This document shows, in pieces, positions 36,015 through 44,653 of a stretch of 64,000 nucleotides of DNA. Origin of the DNA: Flavobacterium sharifuzzamanii. GTDB taxonomy: Bacteria; Bacteroidota; Bacteroidia; Flavobacteriales; Flavobacteriaceae. Location: contig NZ_QJGZ01000035.1 of NCBI RefSeq assembly GCF_003254585.1, positions 248,001 to 312,000 on the forward strand, written 5' to 3'. Numbering within the stretch: the stretch's first letter is position 1; every line of letters begins with the position of its first letter. Under the pieces are notes generated by a model. That model worked only from the letters and a program-made list of their open reading frames with translations, was not told where the DNA came from and did not search any database. The position numbers were made by a program, and so were the translations under genes.

Positions 36015-38642
36015 ATGAAAATCAATAACAAAAAACTAGTACAGGCTGAGTCATTTTTATCCCGTATTACATTTTTATTTTTTGTTTTAGTAGCCTGCCC
36101 TTTATTGGGGCAGGTAAAACAAAAAAAGATGCTTCAGGAATCCGACTATCATCTGTGGCATACAATACAATCAGAAAATATTTCTGAAAACGGAAACTGG
36201 ATAAGTTACAAACTAGTTTATCCAAATAGTAAAGACACTCTTTTTATTACAAATACAAAACTGGATATACAGTATGTTTTTCCAAATGCGTTTAATGGAA
36301 GTTTCAATATGGAAGAAAGCTTCGCTTGCATTACTCCAGTAGCAGGACTGCAAATACTTAATTTAAAAACTGGCAAATCGCATTCTTATGCGGGAATAAC
36401 CCAATACAGATACACAAAAAATAAAAAATATATAATTACATACAGCAAAGCTGAAAATGCTTCTCTGGAAATAAAAAAATCCTCAGGATTAACAATAATG
36501 AAAATTGATAATGTTCGCGAATATAAAATAGCTCCACAAGAAAATGCTGTTGTGTTTTCTGATGGCCATCGCATCGGATTTATAACTTTAACTGACAAAC
36601 TGGAAAAGACTATCATTCTTGAAAAATCCGAAAATTCATTTTTTAATTTGACGTGGCAAAGCAATGGAAATACTGTTGCCTTTTTACAAAAAAAAGATGA
36701 TCTCGGTGAAAACAATTTATTTTTCTTTAACCTTAAAAATAATAAGCTTTTTGAATTCGATTCCGAAAAACTTTTAAACCTTAAAAGTGATATCACAATT
36801 AGTCCTACAGTGACGACTAAATTGACAATATCTGATGATGGACAGCGTGTTTTCTTTGGAGTAAAAAAACGGGAATATAATTATTCCGTAATTGATTCAA
36901 CACAAGTACAAATATGGAATGCCTCTGATAAGTTATTGTATTCGCAGCGAGAAGAAATTGGGCAATGGGATAAAGTAGCTAAGCTTGCTGTTTGGTTTCC
37001 TTATGAAAATAAATTTAAACAAATAACTAGTAATCAACTTCCAAAAGTAATCCTGGCTGGGGACCAAAACTTTGCCATCACATTTAATCCGTGGCAATAT
37101 GAACCCCAGTACAAACAGCAGGGAGATATCGACCTCAGCTTAATAAGTCTAATATCAGGGGATTCAGGCAGAATATTAACCAAACACTCTGGAAATAAAA
37201 ATCATACTATTATATCCCCAAAAGGTAATTTCATAACATATTTTAAAGATCAGAAGTGGTGGGTATATGATATATTAAAAAAGATTCATCTTAACTGCTC
37301 AGCAAATATTAAGCTACCTCTCTTTGACCAAAATTATAACTCAGCAGGTGAAGTTCCTGCATATGGGATCTTAGGCTGGACAAAAAATGATTCTTCACTA
37401 TTGCTTTATGATCAGTTTGACATCTGGGAAGTTTCTCCCGATGGCAGAACAGCTAAAAGATTAACACACGGCAGAGAAAAAAACATACAATTCAGGATAG
37501 CAAAACAGCAGTATGAAAACTTTAAAACAGAAAACTACAATGGTTTCTATGCATTAGAAATTGATCTCGACCATGAATTAATTCTTCAGGCAAAAAATAA
37601 TGAAAAAAGCGGTTATTTTATTTGGAACAAAACCGATGCAGAAAAGCCTCTGGTTTTTAATGAAATGAAAATTAGCTATCTAATGAAATCTTCAAAAGGA
37701 GAAAGGTATGTTTTTCAGCAGCAGAACTATGAAAATGCTCCATCAATCTGGTTAAAAAAAAATAAAAAAAGCAAAGCCGAGTTAATTGTTCAGAGCAACA
37801 GACAGCAGAAAGATTATTATTGGGGTAAAGCTGAAAAAATTCATTATTATAACAAAAATGGAGCATTTTTAACAGGCGCACTTTTTTATCCTGCTAACTA
37901 TAATCCCTCTAAAAAATATCCTTTAATAGTCAGCATCTATGAATTAAAATCTCAGGAATTTTATCAATATGTTAATCCCACTTTGTATTCTGATACAGGA
38001 TTTAACATAACGAATTATACCGCTCAAGGCTATTTCGTTTTATGCCCTGATATTATATACGAAATTGGGAATCCCGGTATTTCTGCAGTAGATTGTGTTC
38101 TTTCAGCAACTCAGTCTGTAATCGACAAAGGTATTATTCAAAAAGATAAAATAGGTTTGATAGGCCACTCTTTTGGAGGTTATGAAACTAATTTTATAAT
38201 TACCCAAACCAATTTATTTACAGCTGCAGTATCTGGAGCCGGTGTAGCAGATTTAACAAGCTGGTATTTAACAATGGGATGGAATACTGGTACTCCAGAA
38301 ATATGGCGTTTTGAAAATCAGCAATGGCGTATGGGAAAATCACTTTTTCAGGATAAACAGGCATACAGCCGCAACTCTCCATTGGAGTTTGTACACAACA
38401 TTCAAACACCACTACTCTCTTGGACTGGCAAGCAGGATCGGCAAGTCCATTGGTATCAAAGCATAGAATTTTACTTGGCATTGCGAAGACTGCAAAAAGA
38501 GCATGTTTTATTAGTGTACCCTCAGGAAAAGCATGTTATAATGAATCCAAAAGATCAGAAAGATCTCAGCAGTCATATTAAGCAGTGGTTCGATTATCAT
38601 CTGCAGAATAAAAGCCTTCCCTCTTGGGTTAGTTATAAATAA
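36015..38642 (+). CDS. Secreted S9-family (prolyl oligopeptidase-like) peptidase
   Basis: An 875-residue exported protein. A signal peptide (LFFVLVACPLLGQ) is followed by a beta-propeller region and a C-terminal alpha/beta hydrolase domain with nucleophile elbow GLIGHSFGGY, acid in GKQDRQVHW and histidine in PQEKHVIM. This set is typical of S9 peptidases. It lies 17 bases after SusD in one operon and may trim peptides taken up or released by the SusC/SusD pair. A strong hairpin terminator ends the operon. Confidence 0.9.
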   Translation: MKINNKKLVQAESFLSRITFLFFVLVACPLLGQVKQKKMLQESDYHLWHTIQSENISENGNWISYKLVYPNSKDTLFITNTKLDIQYVFPNAFNGSFNMEESFACITPVAGLQILNLKTGKSHSYAGITQYRYTKNKKYIITYSKAENASLEIKKSSGLTIMKIDNVREYKIAPQENAVVFSDGHRIGFITLTDKLEKTIILEKSENSFFNLTWQSNGNTVAFLQKKDDLGENNLFFFNLKNNKLFEFDSEKLLNLKSDITISPTVTTKLTISDDGQRVFFGVKKREYNYSVIDSTQVQIWNASDKLLYSQREEIGQWDKVAKLAVWFPYENKFKQITSNQLPKVILAGDQNFAITFNPWQYEPQYKQQGDIDLSLISLISGDSGRILTKHSGNKNHTIISPKGNFITYFKDQKWWVYDILKKIHLNCSANIKLPLFDQNYNSAGEVPAYGILGWTKNDSSLLLYDQFDIWEVSPDGRTAKRLTHGREKNIQFRIAKQQYENFKTENYNGFYALEIDLDHELILQAKNNEKSGYFIWNKTDAEKPLVFNEMKISYLMKSSKGERYVFQQQNYENAPSIWLKKNKKSKAELIVQSNRQQKDYYWGKAEKIHYYNKNGAFLTGALFYPANYNPSKKYPLIVSIYELKSQEFYQYVNPTLYSDTGFNITNYTAQGYFVLCPDIIYEIGNPGISAVDCVLSATQSVIDKGIIQKDKIGLIGHSFGGYETNFIITQTNLFTAAVSGAGVADLTSWYLTMGWNTGTPEIWRFENQQWRMGKSLFQDKQAYSRNSPLEFVHNIQTPLLSWTGKQDRQVHWYQSIEFYLALRRLQKEHVLLVYPQEKHVIMNPKDQKDLSSHIKQWFDYHLQNKSLPSWVSYK

Positions 38643-38644
38643 AA

Positions 38645-38680
38645 ACAATGCAGTTCTTTATAAAAATAGAACTGCATTGT
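38645..38680. terminator. Terminator of the SusC/SusD/peptidase operon
   Basis: ACAATGCAGTTCT and AGAACTGCATTGT form a perfect 13-bp stem around a 10-nt loop, 2 bases after the peptidase stop. Confidence 0.8.
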
Positions 38681-38716
38681 AAATGAACCTAACATTTTAG
38701 TCAAGCCCTTTAAAGA

Positions 38717-38986
38717 TTAGTTTAATTTGTATAAGACTTTGTTACAAGTAGTACCACTGGCATTTAAACCAAAAACTTGCTGATTTGTGTCCTCAATGGT
38801 ACAAATTTCACTCCCTTGATTGTTACAATCAATTGATTCAGAACATGGATTCGGATTATTGATGTATCCTTGTTCAGGCGCAATTACATTAGTTGCTTTG
38901 CCATTTGGACTTGAGGCAAAAGCACCTGCAATTGCAAAGGCAAAGGCTGCCACAGGCAAAAGCTTTTTCACATTTAATGTTTCCAT
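38717..38986 (-). CDS. DUF6520-like small secreted cysteine-containing protein
   Basis: 89 residues. It has an N-terminal export signal (KKLLPVAAFAFAIAGAFAS) of the kind shared by DUF6520 proteins of Flavobacteria, then a mature part with four cysteines (NPCSESIDCNNQGSEICT and GTTCNK), enough for two disulfides. Its neighbour on the same strand encodes a MauE/DoxX-like membrane protein, a family linked to periplasmic thiol chemistry. It may be a secreted peptide made and folded with that partner. Target unknown. Confidence 0.7.
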   Translation of the reverse strand: METLNVKKLLPVAAFAFAIAGAFASSPNGKATNVIAPEQGYINNPNPCSESIDCNNQGSEICTIEDTNQQVFGLNASGTTCNKVLYKLN

Positions 38987-39073
38987 GATAATAAAAATTA
39001 AATTAAAAAAATATCTACTTTTTTTACAGGTGTTCGATTACATTCCTGATACTGAGCGCTAAGTATATGATAA

Positions 39074-40594
39074 TCATAATTCACTTTTGTAATGCTGTAA
39101 AAGTGAATTACTAAGTTGATAACAAACTATATAATTGCCAATAAGGGCATAGAGGTAATTCTCTTTAACAATTATATTTCTTATTTTTTGATCTCCGATA
39201 TTATAAATATAAAAGCTCGAAACATAAGAAGCATCATTCAAATCATAAACGTCTATGGTACTTGCCTGGCTCCATAAATCTTTGGACTCATATAATCCAT
39301 GAACTGGCGAGTAAATAAAAAGAAGGTTTTTATAGACGGCACTGGCTTTGTTGACGATAATCGGCGGTGCCGACATTTTCTTTTGATTCCTGCTTGAGAT
39401 ATTGGAAATTTTAATTTTTGCCTGGCTTGTAGTATCTATAGTTTTCCCTATATATTTTAAGCCAAGAGAATCATTAGCTACTACAAATTCATTCCGATAT
39501 AAATAAACATAAACGATACGTTTTATCTTTGGACTGTAATGTAGCATGCCGTCTGTATCAAAAATTCCATCAATTTGTTTTTGCAGCAGTCTAGGATTTA
39601 ATTTCACTTTTTGATTCTTTCCCAGAAAAATGGATCCAATTATATTTTCATTATTCTTTACCGCCTGCCCTCGAAAGGCAACATTAAGAGAATCGATTGG
39701 TGTAATTAAAGAAAAAAATGCTTTTTGATTCATAAATAATGATGCTTTCCAATCTGCTATTTTTCCTCTAAACAGACAAGGGACATTTCCATCCGAAACA
39801 AAAAAGTAAGATCCTGAAATATTAATTTTGACAGCTTTAAATTTAAAATCACTCTTATCCAACTCTATTTTTAATGAAGTTTTCTTTTGCAAAATACTAT
39901 CGAACGACACGAGATGTAACGGCGTAGTATTATTTCCTAAATATAAATTTCCATTTGCTTCTCCAGCAAAATAATAGGAATTATAAAGAAGATCAACTTC
40001 ACTTCTTTTTACTGCCTGATGGTGTGGAAAACGTCGCACAAAATTATTCCGATGATGCATTATATTTTCAGATGAAATAAATAAAACAGTCACTAGGCCA
40101 ACACTAAAAAAAATCGAAAGGGCAAAAGAACTGGTAAGAACAGCGGGTTTTGAAATAAAAGATGTCTTAGACACCCTATTGGCCGATATCAGGATACCCG
40201 CTGCCGCCAGCATTATGAAAACCAAATTAAAAAAGAAATGTTCCTTCCATCCCATTTTTTCCAAAATCCCACCACAGGAGCATGGAATAAAAGAGCTGTA
40301 ATTTAAAATAATATAGATGTATGATGTAAACATGATCATCAGATTAAAAGCTGCAAAAAGACTGATTAATCTCCATCTTTTTAAAACAATAAATAATGCT
40401 ATAAGTAATTCAATTATCGGTATCATCCAAGCAATTGATCCGGCAAAAGCACTTAATAAAGGGGATTGTCCCAATTGAACTTGAAAATTTTCAAAATCAA
40501 GCAATTTACTTACTGCTGCGTATACAAATAGAATCATATACAATAAACAAATTGCATCGAGAATCTTACTTTTAATATCTGCACTAAGTTTCAT
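39074..40594 (-). CDS. MauE/DoxX-like membrane protein with extracytoplasmic domain
   Basis: A 506-residue protein. The first 170 residues contain four to five membrane helices with the MauE features: a YAAVSKLLDF motif near helix 1, and a cysteine pair in IPCSCGGILEKMGW between helices. These cysteines probably shuttle electrons for disulfide exchange. The remaining 330 residues lie outside the membrane and look like a beta-propeller-type domain without a clear motif. It is placed 87 bases upstream of the four-cysteine DUF6520-like gene on the same strand, which supports a redox role in maturing that protein. Confidence 0.75.
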   Translation of the reverse strand: MKLSADIKSKILDAICLLYMILFVYAAVSKLLDFENFQVQLGQSPLLSAFAGSIAWMIPIIELLIALFIVLKRWRLISLFAAFNLMIMFTSYIYIILNYSSFIPCSCGGILEKMGWKEHFFFNLVFIMLAAAGILISANRVSKTSFISKPAVLTSSFALSIFFSVGLVTVLFISSENIMHHRNNFVRRFPHHQAVKRSEVDLLYNSYYFAGEANGNLYLGNNTTPLHLVSFDSILQKKTSLKIELDKSDFKFKAVKINISGSYFFVSDGNVPCLFRGKIADWKASLFMNQKAFFSLITPIDSLNVAFRGQAVKNNENIIGSIFLGKNQKVKLNPRLLQKQIDGIFDTDGMLHYSPKIKRIVYVYLYRNEFVVANDSLGLKYIGKTIDTTSQAKIKISNISSRNQKKMSAPPIIVNKASAVYKNLLFIYSPVHGLYESKDLWSQASTIDVYDLNDASYVSSFYIYNIGDQKIRNIIVKENYLYALIGNYIVCYQLSNSLLQHYKSEL

Positions 40595-40729
40595 TCTTTC
40601 TCATTTTTATTAATGATTTAACCCTTATTGTTTATGGAAACTTTCATTTTGTTTTCTATACATAACCAATAAATTAAAATTGATATCCAGATAATAACAT
40701 GTATCAAAATTACAACGGCCCGATTAACA

Positions 40730-40771
40730 AAAAAACATCAAAAACATACCAAAAAACATCAAAAACATACC
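40730..40771. repeat. Two perfect 21-bp tandem repeats
   Basis: The unit AAAAAACATCAAAAACATAC plus C occurs twice head to tail (40730-40750 and 40751-40771). It is iteron-like, but only two copies are present. Confidence 0.75.
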
Positions 40772-40896
40772 AATTTCATTTTAAACATTATTTACAATAT
40801 TAAATGCTATAGACTATCAAAAAACTGATTCGAATTTGGCAAGTTTCTGTATTTAAGATTTCTGTTGATACAAATTTACTGCTGTTGATTTGAACG

Positions 40897-41108
40897 CTTG
40901 TTATCAAAATCGAGCCAAAAGTTTTCAAAAACGCGCCATTTTCATTCAAAATGAGGAAATTTTCTTACTTATTATTTATTTTACATAAAACACTGATATT
41001 AAAGAGCTTATTTTCACTTTATAAAATTGTTATTTTAATACACAAAATTACATTACGCTTTTTAGTTACTTGTTATCAAAAACAGGCCAAAATTTTTCTA
41101 AAACAGGC
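40897..41108. repeat. Pair of imperfect 40-bp direct repeats
   Basis: Both copies (40897-40937 and 41069-41108) begin CTTGTTATCAAAA, then share GCCAAAA, TTTTC and AAAAC at the same offsets. They lie upstream of the mobilization genes and could bind an element protein. Confidence 0.5.
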
Positions 41109-41481
41109 TTTTTGAGTTAAAGTTTTGCAATGGGAACCAGTCCTTAAATAAAAATGAATCTCTAATCATCTTTTAAACAATAAAGATTTAAATCAGAAAA
41201 AAAGCAAAGCAAGATATTGGACACAGTCAGAGAAGTGCTCATAATGCCTTTTTCTCGTTCCTCCAAAAAGCCACCCTTCGGGACTTATAGCACTTCAGCT
41301 GCCTGCTTATCCAATTTGAAGACTGCTTTCTTTTTTTCCTTTTTCTTTTTTAAGTATTTATTCATTCTTACTGTCTGCAGTCATGATAGGTAAATTTTAC
41401 TTATCAAGATCTGGAAGATTCTCATTAAATTAGTTGCTGGCTTTTAAAATATCTCCAAAGATTGCCACGTTCCTGCAATCA

Positions 41482-41518
41482 GCAAGATGAACGGTTGTTT
41501 AACAACCGCCTATCTTGC
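41482..41518. other. Candidate oriT hairpin
   Basis: Nested inverted repeats: GCAAGAT (41482-41488) with ATCTTGC (41512-41518), and inside them CGGTTGTT (41492-41499) with AACAACCG (41501-41508). It is the strongest hairpin in this intergenic region and lies about 70 bases before the MobC gene, the usual place for a relaxase nick region. The nick site itself cannot be read. Confidence 0.5.
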
Positions 41519-41589
41519 CACCCATTGTCGCGGAACTCGGCGGTGGAGAAACTTAAAAGATAAGAGTTTGATAATAATGAAAATGAAAG

Positions 41590-41982
41590 ATGATGAAAAG
41601 AGAAAATTCAAACAGAACACGAATCGTGGGACTGCGATTCACTCCTTTGGAGTATGCCGAACTGGAAAAAAGATTTAGAGCTAGCACTTGCCGAAAATTA
41701 AGCGACCACATCAGGAGCCACTTATTCAACAAACCCATTGTAGCCATTTACAGAAATCAGTCTTTAGACGAACTGATGGAAGAGACAGCTGTACTTACTT
41801 CCGAATTACGGGCAATCGGCAATAATATCAATCAGATTGCCAGAAAGATAAACACGCTCAAAACAGTTCCCGATTTCAAAGGACATCTTTATCTGTTCGA
41901 AATCCAGAGAAAAAGGCTTTTTGATAAAATGGAAGAAGTCTCAGGTCACACCCAGAAAATAGCAGAAAAATGGTTGCAGTGA
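41590..41982 (+). CDS. MobC-type relaxosome accessory protein
   Basis: 130 residues. A ribbon-helix-helix start (RTRIVGLRFTPLEYAELEKR) is followed by the family segment ELRAIGNNINQIARKINTL. MobC proteins bind oriT and help the relaxase open the strands. The gene overlaps the relaxase start by 13 bases. An upstream TTG or in-frame alternative is possible, but ATG 41590 fits the domain start. Confidence 0.85.
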   Translation: MMKRENSNRTRIVGLRFTPLEYAELEKRFRASTCRKLSDHIRSHLFNKPIVAIYRNQSLDELMEETAVLTSELRAIGNNINQIARKINTLKTVPDFKGHLYLFEIQRKRLFDKMEEVSGHTQKIAEKWLQ

Positions 41983-43214
41983 TAAAAACAAGCTCGTCCA
42001 TAAGAGGCATTCTGAATTACAACGAAAATAAAGTTGAGATCGGAGAAGCGGAATGTATAAGTGCAGTGAATTATCCGCTGGAACTGGAAAAACTGAGTTT
42101 CACTTTAAAATTAAACCGTTTTATAAAACTGGCAGAACTCAATACCAATGTGAAGCGAAACACGGTGCATATCTCGCTCAATTTTGATCCCTCGGAGAAT
42201 CATTCGAAAGAAAAACTGGCTGAAATCGCGGATGTCTACATGGAAAAACTAGGATTTGGCAGACAGCCTTATCTGGTGTATCAGCATCACGATGCGGGGC
42301 ATCCGCACTGCCATATAGTGACAAACAACATTCAGAGAGACGGAAAAAGAATCGATCTGCATTTACTGGGGATCAGAAAATCAGAACCTGCCCGAAAAGA
42401 AATTGAAGAAATGTTCGGGCTTGTAAAAGCCGAAGGAAGAAAACAGGAAGAACAATTTTCGTTAAATCCGATAGATGTCGGCAGAGTCCAATACGGAAAA
42501 GCAGAGTCCAGAAAGGCGATAAGTTCAATTTTAAACAAGGTTTTATTTGATTACAAGTATTCAAGCCTGGCTGAACTCAATGCAGTTTTAAACCTGTATA
42601 ATGTTCATGCTGACAGAGGAAGCGAGGAATCGAGAGTTTTTAAAAACAACGGACTGCTTTATAAGATACTTGATCGGGATTCAAAGCCGATTGGAGTTCC
42701 GATAAAAGCAAGCGAATTTTACAGCAAACCTACCTTAAAATTTCTGGAAGGAAAATTTAAAACTAATGAAGCCGAGAAAGAGCCTTGTAAAAAATATGTA
42801 AAAAATGCCATTAAACTGGCTTTCTTTCGTGAAAACATATTTTCTCCCGAAAAATTATCTAAAATACTGGAAAAAGAAAGCATTAATATAATATTCAGAA
42901 AAAGCAGAGAAGGACAGCTTTACGGAATAACTTACGTTGACCACAAAACCAGATCCGTTTTTAACGGAAGCAGTCTCGGAAAGGAATTCAGTGCAAAAGG
43001 AATTCAGGAAAGCTGTGCCTTGAAGATTCTTGAACTTGAAAGAAAGCATCAAAACTCTATCTCTAATAATTCAGAAAATTGTCTAAATCTCGAATTAAAA
43101 GAGTATGTAAAAGAAAATCTCGTTGACATACTGCTTCGTGGAGAGAGAATAAATGACTATGTCTCAAAAGAATTTAAACCAAAAAAGAAAAAGAGGCTTT
43201 ATAAAGGGATTTAA
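41970..43214 (+). CDS. MobA-type relaxase
   Basis: A 414-residue mobilization nuclease. The N-terminal relaxase domain has the three-histidine motif in QHHDAGHPHCHIVTNN, with VHISLNFDPSE before it. The nucleophilic tyrosine should be among the early residues (YNENK near 18 fits). The C-terminal part is lysine-rich and less conserved. With MobC and the hairpin upstream it makes a minimal mobilization module. No conjugation (tra) genes are in the window, so transfer would depend on a helper. Confidence 0.88.
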   Translation: MVAVIKTSSSIRGILNYNENKVEIGEAECISAVNYPLELEKLSFTLKLNRFIKLAELNTNVKRNTVHISLNFDPSENHSKEKLAEIADVYMEKLGFGRQPYLVYQHHDAGHPHCHIVTNNIQRDGKRIDLHLLGIRKSEPARKEIEEMFGLVKAEGRKQEEQFSLNPIDVGRVQYGKAESRKAISSILNKVLFDYKYSSLAELNAVLNLYNVHADRGSEESRVFKNNGLLYKILDRDSKPIGVPIKASEFYSKPTLKFLEGKFKTNEAEKEPCKKYVKNAIKLAFFRENIFSPEKLSKILEKESINIIFRKSREGQLYGITYVDHKTRSVFNGSSLGKEFSAKGIQESCALKILELERKHQNSISNNSENCLNLELKEYVKENLVDILLRGERINDYVSKEFKPKKKKRLYKGI

Positions 43215-43218
43215 TAAC

Positions 43219-43249
43219 GTAAAGGGTGCCATTATTTTGCTCCCTTTAC
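43219..43249. terminator. Terminator after the relaxase gene
   Basis: GTAAAGGG (43219-43226) and CCCTTTAC (43242-43249) form an 8-bp stem followed by an ATTTT run. It lies between convergent genes. Confidence 0.65.
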
Positions 43250-43282
43250 CATTTTAGTAAACCTGAGTTATCTGTTTAGTTC

Positions 43283-44332
43283 TTATATTTTGCTTTTCCA
43301 TATGAACCTTTCTATTTTTCTAAAAAAGTTGTTTATAATCAATTCTTTTTTAGGCAACATATCATTTTTAAAAGGTGGAAATTTTTCTTTTAAAATCGAA
43401 TCTTTATAAGTTGGATAATTTTTTAATAGAGTATGTTTTTCAAAAATTAATTTATCAGAATATTCTATTATTTTTTCATATGCTCTTATCTTTTCAAAAT
43501 ATCTATATGGTTTCATTTCATCATCAAATGCACTACGTTTCTCCTTCTTAAGGAAAACCCAAGTTAAAAATTGAAGCAAAAAAAATATTTTAACATAGTT
43601 TTCAAAGTTATATTCAAACTCAAAACCTAACTCATGTAAAATGGAATGCCTATTAATTTCATTGGAAATTATCTGCCCATTAGTTTTTAAATAAAATGAT
43701 TCATTAACAAATTCAGTTACAAAAGAAAACCAAGTATCATAGTACTGATTATGATTAGAAACTAATTTATTGAATTGTTCTTCTGTAAATTCGATTGATT
43801 CTTGATTTTCAGTTTTATAATTTTTCAAAAAATCTACGTAATTTTCCGATAAATCATTTTTTATATACTCAAAACTTCTTTTTAAATCTTTAAATTGAAT
43901 CCTGTCACTAGTATAACCTTTTTCATTTGTAAGATATTTTCTTAAAATACCTTCAATAATTGGAATTATAGTTTTTATGCTTCCTTCATAATCTTTTTGG
44001 AAACATAAAATCAAACTATTTTCAATTGATTCTAAAAAAGGACTAATATTTTTACATCTTGAACAATCTCCTTCAATGAATGAGGCAATATGTTTTAAAT
44101 TATAAAATTTTGTCTTAATTATTTTAAGAATATCGATTTTGCTACTATTTTCATTTTCGCTTAACTTAAGAAAACTATTTAGTTCATAGCCTTGAAAAAA
44201 AAGAGGTGAAATAAATAACCAATCATTAGATTTTAAAAAGTTATTTACAAGTTTATATTTCAGTAAAGTTTTATTTTCGTTTTTATTGCCTAAAAGCAAA
44301 TGATAATGATATTTGGCTAATTGTTCATTCAT
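43283..44332 (-). CDS. Unknown helical protein with NRHSILH motif
   Basis: A 349-residue protein of unknown family, mostly helical and soluble. Two features stand out: SIKTIIPIIEGILRKYL (about 118-134), and EINRHSILHELG near 226-236, which contains Rx4H (R228, H233). The NRHxILH element recurs in uncharacterised island proteins and resembles the HEPN active-site layout, though the residue after Arg is His, not the usual polar Asn. It lies convergent to the relaxase operon and probably marks the start of a new cargo block. Confidence 0.5.
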   Translation of the reverse strand: MNEQLAKYHYHLLLGNKNENKTLLKYKLVNNFLKSNDWLFISPLFFQGYELNSFLKLSENENSSKIDILKIIKTKFYNLKHIASFIEGDCSRCKNISPFLESIENSLILCFQKDYEGSIKTIIPIIEGILRKYLTNEKGYTSDRIQFKDLKRSFEYIKNDLSENYVDFLKNYKTENQESIEFTEEQFNKLVSNHNQYYDTWFSFVTEFVNESFYLKTNGQIISNEINRHSILHELGFEFEYNFENYVKIFFLLQFLTWVFLKKEKRSAFDDEMKPYRYFEKIRAYEKIIEYSDKLIFEKHTLLKNYPTYKDSILKEKFPPFKNDMLPKKELIINNFFRKIERFIWKSKI

Positions 44333-44653
44333 TTTCAGTGTTAATTTTTTATCGATGTATATTTACCCGATCAGGTATCAAAATAGTATTTATTTTATTG
44401 TACAGATTTATGACGTGATAAAGAGGTTTTCATTACCACTAGACGCATTTTATTGCATTTAATCGTATTATTGCTCTCTTGTATCTTTTCATTTTTTTAA
44501 TCTTCTACTATTCAAAGGTATTCATCTAGTGCGCAGTGTTCTTGCGTAATAAAAATATGTTCAATTTTACTGAATATTTTTTTTCTGATTATGACTGATA
44601 ATTTAGCTAATGTATTAAGTCATATTTCCTCATTAGAATCAATCATTAGCTTA
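44333..44653. other. 321-bp gap with a GTGCGCAG element
   Basis: No intact gene. It contains TAGTGCGCAGTG at 44528-44539, followed by TTCTTGCGTAAT, a partial copy of the palindrome at 49894-49940. An ATG-initiated 21-codon segment at 44591 runs antisense into the next gene and is discounted. Confidence 0.4.

Larger units (their letters stand above)
40595..41589. other. 1-kb non-coding region upstream of the mobilization genes
   Basis: No gene is visible. It holds a 21-bp tandem repeat, two copies of a 40-bp direct repeat, a GC-richer segment around 41250-41290 with a possible UUCG-loop hairpin (CCCTTCGGG), and an oriT-like nested hairpin. Together these suggest the transfer and possibly replication origin of a mobilizable element. 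Confidence 0.5.

Noticed and set aside
41487..41678. Forward frame across the oriT hairpin
   Set aside because: It reads through the inverted repeats and then overlaps MobC in another frame.
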